From Chromatiales bacterium (lineage in GTDB: Bacteria > Pseudomonadota > Gammaproteobacteria > UBA6429 > Thiohalophilaceae), in assembly GCA_024641465.1 (NCBI GenBank), contig JAHEDB010000196.1, positions 1 to 5,176 of the forward strand: a stretch of 5,176 nucleotides of DNA, read 5' to 3'. The notes beneath the pieces were generated by a model. The model searched no databases. It was not told the DNA's origin and worked only from the letters and a program-made list of their open reading frames with translations. The position numbers and the translations under genes were made by a program. Shown piece after piece: positions 1 through 5,176 of this stretch. Position 1 is the first letter of the stretch. Each line of letters begins with the position of its first letter.

Positions 1-784
1 CGGCCATCAGGGCCTTGACGACCTCCTTGCCGCCATGCACACCGCCGGTGACCGCCAGTGACAGTTTTACCTGGCCGTATAAAATGGCTATCCAGCGGAT
101 GCGCAACAAGGCCTCCATGGAAGAGGAGTATTCCAGCTTCGGTTTGACGTGCAGGGTCTCCAGGTCGATATCGGGCTGATAGAAGCGGTTGAACAACACC
201 ACGCCATTGGCGCCGGCGTCTTCCAGTTGTTTGACCATGTGGGCGACGGAACTGAACTGGGATGAGAGCTTCATGGTGATCGGAATACTGACATGACGAC
301 GTAATTCCCTCAGCAGTTCCACATAACGATCTTCCACATACTGACTGGACTCAAAAATATTGGTCGGTATGTAATAGACATTCAGTTCCAGGGCATCGGC
401 GCCCGCCGCCTGTAATTCCTTGCCGTGACTGACCCAGCCGTCCATGGAGATACCATTGAGACTGGCGATGATCGGAATCGACAGGCTCTGCTTGAGTTTT
501 TGCAGCTGCTCCAGATAATTATCCAGTTCATTCTTGAAGTCGACAGGCTCAGGATGAAAACTGTCGGCCTCGCCATGACCGATGCCCTGTTCCACCAGGA
601 AGCGGCTGAAGTGTTCCGCCTCGCTGCGGGTCTGTTCCTCGAACAGCGAGTGCATTACCAGGGCCGGAGCGCCTGCATCTTCCAGTTGTCGGGCCTTGTC
701 CAGCTCGCGGCTCAACGGGGAGGCGGAGGGGACGATAGGGTGGGCCAGTTTGAGCCCGAGATATTCACACGACAAATCGACCAT
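1..784 (-). CDS. Dihydroorotate dehydrogenase-like flavoprotein (DHOD_like subfamily), C-terminus cut by window edge
   Basis: Translating the minus strand from the ATG at 784-782 gives 261 uninterrupted residues up to the left edge; the family is usually about 330 residues, so roughly 70 are missing. The pattern is that of an FMN-binding TIM barrel of the dihydroorotate dehydrogenase superfamily: a beta-1 segment HPIVPSASPLSR (15-26), IIASLNGIS (106-114), the conserved strand ALELNVYYIPT (131-141), PITMKLSS (168-175), GVVLFNRF (194-201) and a phosphate-binding VTGGVHGGKEVVKAL (245-259). True class 1A enzymes have the catalytic LNLSCPN loop; here the aligned residues are LNVYYIP, so the catalytic cysteine appears to be tyrosine (Y138). 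I therefore do not call it pyrD. The start shares one base with the nifJ stop (TGATG) and has a GGAG eight bases upstream, indicating translational coupling to nifJ. A GTG lies one codon upstream and is a less likely start. The protein should be cytoplasmic; no signal peptide is seen. Its substrate is unknown. Family assignment is confident, function is not. Confidence 0.9.
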   Translation of the reverse strand, partial: MVDLSCEYLGLKLAHPIVPSASPLSRELDKARQLEDAGAPALVMHSLFEEQTRSEAEHFSRFLVEQGIGHGEADSFHPEPVDFKNELDNYLEQLQKLKQSLSIPIIASLNGISMDGWVSHGKELQAAGADALELNVYYIPTNIFESSQYVEDRYVELLRELRRHVSIPITMKLSSQFSSVAHMVKQLEDAGANGVVLFNRFYQPDIDLETLHVKPKLEYSSSMEALLRIRWIAILYGQVKLSLAVTGGVHGGKEVVKALMA

Positions 785-3700
785 CACTTTTTCTCCGGTT
801 GCGGGGTTATTTTTGTTGTTGGACTGGCGACGGCAGGTTTGCTCTGTTCATCCCAATCGATCTCGGATAACTGTTTATAATATTGGTAACGGTGCTGCAC
901 CTGGTGTTGCGCCTGCTTGAGAAAACGGTCGGCATCCTCCGGGTGTGAACGCCACAGCATACTGAAACGGGTTTCCGTCTTGATGTAGTCTTCATACGGT
1001 ATGGACGGGGCGGCCGAGTCGAGGTGCAGGGGATTCTTGCCTTCGGCAACCCGTTTCGGATCAAAGCGAAACAACGGCCAGTGACCACTCTTCACCGCCA
1101 TGTCCTGCTGTCGATGGTTGAACGCCATATCCACCCCATGGGCGATACACGGTGAGTAGGCGATGATCAGCGAGGGTCCATCATGGGCCTCGGCCTCGAG
1201 GAAGGCGCGCAGGGTCTGCACATCCTTGGCGCCGTAGGCAACGTGGGCGACATAGACATTTTCATATTCCATGGCGAGCAGGGCGAGATCCTTTTTGCCA
1301 TTAGCCTTACCACCGGCGGCAAATTTTGCCACTGCACCGCGTGGTGTTGCCTTTGACTTCTGGCCACCGGTATTGGAGTAGACCTCGGTATCGAGTACCA
1401 GGATGTTGACGTTATAACCCGTTGCTAACACATGATCGACACCGCCATAGCCGATGTCATAGGCCCAGCCGTCACCACCGATGATCCACACGCTCTTGCG
1501 CGACAGCATGTCGGCCAGTTGTAACAGGTCAGTGGCCTGCGGACTGGTGATCTTTTTCAGTTGTTGTTTGAGTTGTTCGATGCGCGTACGTTGCTCGGCG
1601 ATACCCGCCTCGGTGGATTCATCTGCCTTCAATAGTGCATCGACCAGCTCACCCTTGAGTTTTGGGCGGAGTTGTTCGAGCAGTTCACAGGCATACTCAT
1701 GTTGCTTCTCCACGGCCAGACGCAGACCCAGACCAAATTCGGCATTGTCTTCAAACAGCGAGTTATTCCAGGCCGGGCCGCGGCCAGCGGCGTTCTTGCT
1801 CCAGGGGGTGGTCGGCAGGTTACCGCCATAGATCGATGAACAACCTGTGGCGTTGGCCACCAGCATACGATCACCGAACAACTGACTGGCGAGTTTGATA
1901 TAGGGCGTTTCACCGCAACCGACGCAGGCGCTGGAAAATTCAAACAGCGGTTGCAGGATCATGCTGCCCTTGATGGTGGAGTTCTTCAACAGGCTGCGAT
2001 CATATTCCGGCAGGGTCAAAAAGAAATTCCAGTTATCCCGTTCCGGTGCGCGTAGCGGCGCCTGCGGGGCCATGTTGAGGGCCTTGCGGCTGGCATTGGA
2101 CTTGTCGCGGATCGGGCAGATGTCGACACACAGACCGCAGCCGGTACAGTCTTCCGGGGCAAGTTGATAAGTGATGTGCGTGCCCTCGGGAAATTCCTTG
2201 CCGCGGGTGGCGCGATGCTTAAATGTAGCAGGGGCCTTTTTGGTGAGCTGCTCGGAAAAGATCTTGCTGCGAATCGCGCCGTGCGGACAGACCAGCGGAC
2301 ACTTGCCGCAATCGGTACACAGCTCCATTTCCCATACCGGGACCTCAAGCGCCAGATTGCGTTTTTCCATGGCGGCCGTGCCGGTGGGATAGGTGCCATC
2401 GATGGGCATGAGGCTAACGGGAATGTCATCACCATGCCCGCTGATAATCCGACCGGTGACCTGTTTGATAAAGTCGGGAGCATTGTCCGGCACCGGTGGC
2501 GGGATCTCCAGCGTACTGTTGACCGTTGTTGGTATGTTGATCTCATGCAAGGACGCGATGGCCGCATCGATCGCCTTGTTGTTGAAATCGATAATGCGCT
2601 GGCCTTTTTTGCCATAGGTCTTTTCCACCGCATCCTTGATCGCCTGGATTGCCTGGTCACTTGGCAGAATACCTGAGATAGCGAAGAAACAGGTTTGCAT
2701 GATGGTGTTGATGCGTTTACCCATGCCGGTCTGTTCGGCCACGGCATAGGCATCGATGGCATACAGCTTGATCTGTTTATCGATGATCTGTTGTTGCATG
2801 TGTTTAGGCAGCGAGCCCCACACCTGATCGACAGCCAGGTTGGAATTTAACAGGAACACGGCACCCTTGGCCGCCTTGTCGAGCATGTTATAGCGTTCCA
2901 GAAACACCGGTTGATGACAACCGATGAAGTTGGCGTCATTATCGCCGATCAGATAAGTGGAACGAATCGGATTGGGGCCGAAGCGCAGGTGCGAGACCGT
3001 GACCGCGCCGGATTTTTTCGAGTCATACACAAAGTAGCCCTGGGTATAAAGATCGGTGGCCTCGCCGATGATCTTGATACTGTTCTTATTCGCACTTACC
3101 GTCCCGTCACTACCCAGTCCATAAAACATGGCCTGAAAGTGTTCGTTATTGGCGTCGGTGCGAAATGCCTGGTCCCACTCCAGGCTGGTATGGGATACAT
3201 CGTCGTGAATACCAATCGTAAAATGATTTTTGGGTTTGTCTTTATTCAGCTCATCAAACACACTCTTGATCATCCCCGGAGTGAACTCCTTGGAGGACAG
3301 GCCATAACGTCCGCCGGTGACGATGGGCATGCGGGCAAACTTGCTGTCTTCGTTACAACAGTGTTGTGCCAAAGCCGTGACGACATCTTTATACAAAGGT
3401 TCGCCATCGCAGCCGGGTTCCTTGGTGCGATCCAGTACGGCAATCTTTTTCACACTGGCCGGGATGGCTGCCAGCAGGGCGCTGGTATCGAAGGGACGAT
3501 ACAGGCGCACCTTGATCATGCCGATGGCCTCGCCCTGGGCCTGTAAATATTCCACGGTCTCCTGCGCGGCATCGGCGCCGGAGCCCATCAGGATGATCAG
3601 GCGCTCGGCATCTTTATCACCCAGATATTCAAACAGCCGGTACTGACGCCCGGTCAATTTGCTGAATTGATCCATACTCCCCTGCACAATGCCGGGCATT

Positions 3701-4416
3701 TTTTCATAGAAGGGATTAACGGTCTCACGCCCCTGAAAATACACATCGGGATTTTGCGAGGTGCCGCGAACCACCGGATGATCCGGTGACAGGGCACGTT
3801 GGCGATGGGCCTGGATCGCCTCCATCGGTAACATCGCCCGGATGGTGTCCGTCTCAAGGACGTTGATCTTCTGAATTTCATGCGAGGTACGAAAACCGTC
3901 AAAGAAGTGCAGTATTGGGATGCGTGATGCCAGTGTCGCTGCCTGGGCGATCATCGCCAGATCCTGCGCCTCCTGCGGATTGTTGGAGGCCAGCATGGCA
4001 AAGCCGGTCATGCGTACCGACATAACATCACTGTGATCACCGAAAATGGATAATGCCTGACAGGCGAGGGAGCGGGCGGCAATATGAAACACCGTCGGGG
4101 TCAGTTCCCCGGCGATCTTGTACATATTGGGGATCATCAGCAGCAGGCCCTGTGAGGCGGTAAAGGTGGTGGCCAGGGAGCCGGCCTGCAAGGCACCGTG
4201 GATCGCCCCGGCGGCGCCGGCCTCACTCTGCATTTCAATGATACGCGGCACCGTACCCCACAGGTTGGGCTGTTCCTTTGAAGACCATTCGTCGGCCCAT
4301 TCCCCCATGGGAGAGGCGGGGGTGATGGGATAGATGGCGATGACTTCGTTGGTGAGATGGGCAATACTGGCGGCGGCCTGATTACCATCGATAGTGAGCG
4401 TGGAACCCTTGGTCAT
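784..4416 (-). CDS. nifJ: Pyruvate:ferredoxin (flavodoxin) oxidoreductase, single-chain NifJ type, complete
   Basis: This cytoplasmic enzyme converts pyruvate, CoA and two oxidised ferredoxins or flavodoxins to acetyl-CoA, CO2 and reduced carrier, using thiamine diphosphate (TPP) and three [4Fe-4S] clusters. The 1210 residues follow the known domain order. An N-terminal POR_N domain (about 1-260) has YPITPASPMGEW (T32 pyruvate contact), EMQSEAGA (E65, TPP activation) and AARSL (R115). Next come PFOR_II (about 261-415, with RLYRPFD at 304), the gamma-type POR domain (about 417-620) and the EKR region (EKR at 684-686). A two-cluster ferredoxin domain follows, with CTDCGKCPLVCP (C700, C703, C706, C710) and CTGCGLCVDICP (C757, C760, C763, C767). 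The TPP/proximal-cluster domain has CVGCGE (C831, C834), ATGCSS (C859), GDGWAYDIGYGG (981-992), SNTGG (N1015) and SPCIAHG (C1090). All 12 cluster cysteines are present. The C-terminal 20 or so residues are Pro/Lys/Thr-rich. The start has AGGAG five bases upstream. An FNR-type promoter precedes it and the stop overlaps the DHOD-like start. The nifJ name is by homology and does not imply nitrogen fixation here. Confidence 0.98.
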   Translation of the reverse strand: MTKGSTLTIDGNQAAASIAHLTNEVIAIYPITPASPMGEWADEWSSKEQPNLWGTVPRIIEMQSEAGAAGAIHGALQAGSLATTFTASQGLLLMIPNMYKIAGELTPTVFHIAARSLACQALSIFGDHSDVMSVRMTGFAMLASNNPQEAQDLAMIAQAATLASRIPILHFFDGFRTSHEIQKINVLETDTIRAMLPMEAIQAHRQRALSPDHPVVRGTSQNPDVYFQGRETVNPFYEKMPGIVQGSMDQFSKLTGRQYRLFEYLGDKDAERLIILMGSGADAAQETVEYLQAQGEAIGMIKVRLYRPFDTSALLAAIPASVKKIAVLDRTKEPGCDGEPLYKDVVTALAQHCCNEDSKFARMPIVTGGRYGLSSKEFTPGMIKSVFDELNKDKPKNHFTIGIHDDVSHTSLEWDQAFRTDANNEHFQAMFYGLGSDGTVSANKNSIKIIGEATDLYTQGYFVYDSKKSGAVTVSHLRFGPNPIRSTYLIGDNDANFIGCHQPVFLERYNMLDKAAKGAVFLLNSNLAVDQVWGSLPKHMQQQIIDKQIKLYAIDAYAVAEQTGMGKRINTIMQTCFFAISGILPSDQAIQAIKDAVEKTYGKKGQRIIDFNNKAIDAAIASLHEINIPTTVNSTLEIPPPVPDNAPDFIKQVTGRIISGHGDDIPVSLMPIDGTYPTGTAAMEKRNLALEVPVWEMELCTDCGKCPLVCPHGAIRSKIFSEQLTKKAPATFKHRATRGKEFPEGTHITYQLAPEDCTGCGLCVDICPIRDKSNASRKALNMAPQAPLRAPERDNWNFFLTLPEYDRSLLKNSTIKGSMILQPLFEFSSACVGCGETPYIKLASQLFGDRMLVANATGCSSIYGGNLPTTPWSKNAAGRGPAWNNSLFEDNAEFGLGLRLAVEKQHEYACELLEQLRPKLKGELVDALLKADESTEAGIAEQRTRIEQLKQQLKKITSPQATDLLQLADMLSRKSVWIIGGDGWAYDIGYGGVDHVLATGYNVNILVLDTEVYSNTGGQKSKATPRGAVAKFAAGGKANGKKDLALLAMEYENVYVAHVAYGAKDVQTLRAFLEAEAHDGPSLIIAYSPCIAHGVDMAFNHRQQDMAVKSGHWPLFRFDPKRVAEGKNPLHLDSAAPSIPYEDYIKTETRFSMLWRSHPEDADRFLKQAQHQVQHRYQYYKQLSEIDWDEQSKPAVASPTTKITPQPEKK
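793..796 (-). promoter_or_regulatory. Ribosome binding site of the DHOD-like gene, inside the nifJ end
   Basis: On the minus strand GGAG lies inside the last codons of nifJ, eight bases before the ATG at 784. With the TGATG stop-start overlap this supports the chosen start and reinitiation by ribosomes finishing nifJ. Confidence 0.7.
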
Positions 4417-4421
4417 GACGA

Positions 4422-4426
4422 CTCCT
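4422..4426 (-). promoter_or_regulatory. Ribosome binding site of nifJ
   Basis: AGGAG on the minus strand, five bases before the ATG at 4416. It fixes the start that gives the conserved N-terminus expected for NifJ (MTKGSTLTIDGNQAAA). Confidence 0.8.
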
Positions 4427-4447
4427 GCTGATGTACCTGTTCACCTA

Positions 4448-4453
4448 ATCCTA
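4448..4453 (-). promoter_or_regulatory. Putative sigma-70 -10 element of the nifJ promoter
   Basis: Minus-strand TAGGAT matches TATAAT at four of six positions. Start of transcription would fall near 4441, giving a leader of about 25 bases. Seventeen bases upstream is TTACCC (4471-4476), a poor -35 that directly abuts the FNR-type box. A weak -35 under an activator site is what a class II activated promoter should look like. The assignment is inferred from spacing only. Confidence 0.45.
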
Positions 4454-4476
4454 GCGACTGGGATCAAAAAGGGTAA

Positions 4477-4490
4477 TTGATCAGGATCAT
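4477..4490 (-). promoter_or_regulatory. FNR/ANR-type operator upstream of nifJ
   Basis: The + strand reads TTGATCAGGATCAT, matching the FNR/ANR consensus TTGAT-N4-ATCAA at nine of ten defined positions; the minus strand reads ATGAT-CCTG-ATCAA. The box is a near-perfect inverted repeat (TGATC-AG-GATCA). Its centre is about 42.5 bases upstream of the start inferred from the -10 element, essentially the -41.5 class II position where FNR activates transcription under low oxygen. CRP/FNR relatives such as DNR share this recognition sequence, so the exact regulator is not determined. It lies in the 111-base gap between the glutaredoxin-like gene and nifJ. Confidence 0.7.
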
Positions 4491-4527
4491 TTTTTGACCT
4501 GAAGTCTTAAAAAAGATATGCCTTATG

Positions 4528-5046
4528 TCAATGATAGGCGGCATCGAAGCGGGCGGTGGAGAATCCACTCAGCCTTTGGGTGCCGCGTTTGTTGCCGACC
4601 AGGATGAGGGGGATGCCGCCACCGCCCAGGGATTGGTACTCTTTTTTTGCCTGAGTCGATTTATCGATGTCTCGCTCGGAATAGGCGATACCCTTCTGTT
4701 TAAAGTAGGCCTTGGCCTTTTTGCAGAAGCCACACCATTCAGCGGAATACATGATGACCTGGCGTGGCTGAAGTCTGGGTAGTTTGTTATTGCCGTTAGT
4801 GTGCGCCGGGGTTTTATCGTTACGCGGGGTGTATTCAAATTTTGGCAGCGTGCTGCCGGAGTAGCTGTTGATGGTCGACTTCAATTCGACGGGTTTGGCG
4901 CGGGTATTAACCGAAGGGGTATCCGCGAAGTGTACATTGCCCTCGGCGTCAGTCCACTTGTAGATCTCCGCTCGCCCAGGACTGGATGTCAGTGCTATTA
5001 GCACTATCAGGACAGGGTATATGCCTTTTTTGTGAAATCGATTCAT
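4528..5046 (-). CDS. Exported DUF4124 / glutaredoxin-domain protein
   Basis: The 172-residue protein starts with a signal peptide: basic N-region (MNRFHKK), hydrophobic core (about 9-20) and likely cleavage after GRA at residue 26. The mature start, EIYKWTDAEGNVHFADTP (27-44), is a typical DUF4124 segment found in exported proteobacterial proteins. A polar, probably disordered linker follows (about 45-93). The C-terminal domain (about 96-172) is glutaredoxin-like: VIMYSAEWCGFCKKAKAYF with the CxxC active site C105-G-F-C108, a likely cis-proline in GGGGIPLILV (P146), and a final LSGFS segment typical of glutaredoxin glutathione-site ends. It is probably a periplasmic or membrane-proximal thiol-disulfide protein; its target is unknown. 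The ATG at 5046 has no clear Shine-Dalgarno, but it is kept because it yields the complete signal peptide. Downstream in-frame starts would remove part of it. The gene lies on the same strand as nifJ, 111 bases upstream, but nifJ has its own promoter, so they may not share a job. Confidence 0.88.
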   Translation of the reverse strand: MNRFHKKGIYPVLIVLIALTSSPGRAEIYKWTDAEGNVHFADTPSVNTRAKPVELKSTINSYSGSTLPKFEYTPRNDKTPAHTNGNNKLPRLQPRQVIMYSAEWCGFCKKAKAYFKQKGIAYSERDIDKSTQAKKEYQSLGGGGIPLILVGNKRGTQRLSGFSTARFDAAYH

Positions 5047-5079
5047 CGCGTTCAGTCTAAGACAATATTGCCAAAATGA

Positions 5080-5175
5080 CTAATCCGCCTCCCGCTCCAG
5101 GGTGCAACAATGACTCAGTTCCGGTGGTATTGCGGTTAAGATACTGCCCGTTACCGGGTTGGGACGAAACGTGGT
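5080..5175 (-). CDS. Possible C-terminal end of an unidentified gene entering from the right edge
   Basis: One minus-strand frame is open from the edge to a TAG at 5082-5080, giving 31 residues that end in LSHCCTLEREAD. The segment PNPVTGSIL faintly recalls the end of HMA-like metal-binding domains, but this is too short to assign. The stop would lie 33 bases before the glutaredoxin-like gene, a plausible operon spacing. A second minus frame (stop near 5059) and a + strand frame from an ATG at 5076 are also open to the edge, so the reading frame is not proven. Neither alternative has a ribosome binding site or recognisable motif. Confidence 0.25.
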   Translation of the reverse strand, partial: TTFRPNPVTGSILTAIPPELSHCCTLEREAD

Positions 5176-5176
5176 A

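Noticed and set aside
1..784. Calling the left-edge gene pyrD
   Set aside because: The catalytic CPN loop is not present, and the gene is coupled to nifJ, not to pyrimidine genes. The DHOD-like label is safer.
425..880. A 151-codon open frame on the + strand across the DHOD-like start and nifJ end
   Set aside because: It is antisense to two well-supported coding regions and shows no motif of its own.
2016..2762. A 248-codon open frame on the minus strand inside nifJ
   Set aside because: It is a shifted frame of nifJ, rich in Arg, Pro and Ser with no family motif. The nifJ frame over the same bases encodes the intact ferredoxin-domain cysteine motifs.
2911..3546. A 211-codon open frame on the + strand antisense to nifJ
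   Set aside because: No ribosome binding site or recognisable domain was seen, and it lies wholly opposite a conserved part of nifJ. Long antisense frames are expected from codon bias.
4503..4527. Possible intrinsic terminator after the glutaredoxin-like gene (run of six T on the minus strand)
   Set aside because: No stable GC-rich stem precedes the T run; only 3-4 base weak pairings are found, so no terminator is called.
4503..4531. A perfect TTGACA (-35 like) on the minus strand at 4526-4531, overlapping the stop of the glutaredoxin-like gene
   Set aside because: At 16-18 base spacing the possible -10 sequences (AAGACT, TAAGAC) match only three of six positions, and the FNR-associated promoter nearer to nifJ fits better.
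4517..5029. Short repeat ATATGCCTT at about 4517 and again at about 5021
   Set aside because: It is nine bases, two copies, one inside the signal peptide coding region. This is consistent with chance and has no associated structure.
5142..5160. Small hairpin CCCG-TTAC-CGGG near the right edge
   Set aside because: The stem is only four pairs with no T run on either side. It is probably chance within coding sequence.

Overview
The window looks like a chromosomal segment of a facultatively anaerobic or microaerobic proteobacterium, most likely a gammaproteobacterium. Three things suggest this: moderate-to-high GC coding sequence, a secreted DUF4124-type protein (a domain common in gamma- and betaproteobacteria), and an FNR/ANR-type operator in front of an anaerobic enzyme. 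The genus cannot be read from the sequence. No mobile element, CRISPR array, tRNA or rRNA was seen, and no stretch longer than about 130 bases lacks a candidate gene.

All confident genes lie on the minus strand, so transcription runs from the right edge to the left. At the far right (about 5047-5176) is a short stretch that may hold the last codons of another minus-strand gene; this is uncertain. Next comes a 172-residue exported protein (4528-5046) with a signal peptide, a DUF4124-like segment and a C-terminal glutaredoxin-type domain with a CGFC active site. A 111-base intergenic gap (4417-4527) follows. It carries a near-perfect FNR/ANR box, a weak -10 element at class II spacing and a good ribosome binding site.

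This leads into the dominant gene (784-4416), a complete 1210-residue pyruvate:ferredoxin/flavodoxin oxidoreductase of the single-chain NifJ type. All thiamine-diphosphate and iron-sulfur ligand motifs are intact. Its stop codon shares one base with the start codon of the last gene (1-784, cut by the left edge), a dihydroorotate-dehydrogenase-like flavoprotein whose orotate-site residues appear to be replaced.

Read together, the two left-hand genes form a tightly coupled, probably oxygen-repressed operon: PFOR makes acetyl-CoA and low-potential electrons, and the coupled TIM-barrel flavoprotein has an unknown role tied to it. I see no nif-type promoter (sigma-54 -24/-12 or NifA site) and no nif, ferredoxin or flavodoxin gene, so an energy-metabolism role fits better than dedicated nitrogen fixation. 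The most interesting target is the coupled DHOD-like protein. I do not see an evidently new multi-gene system here.
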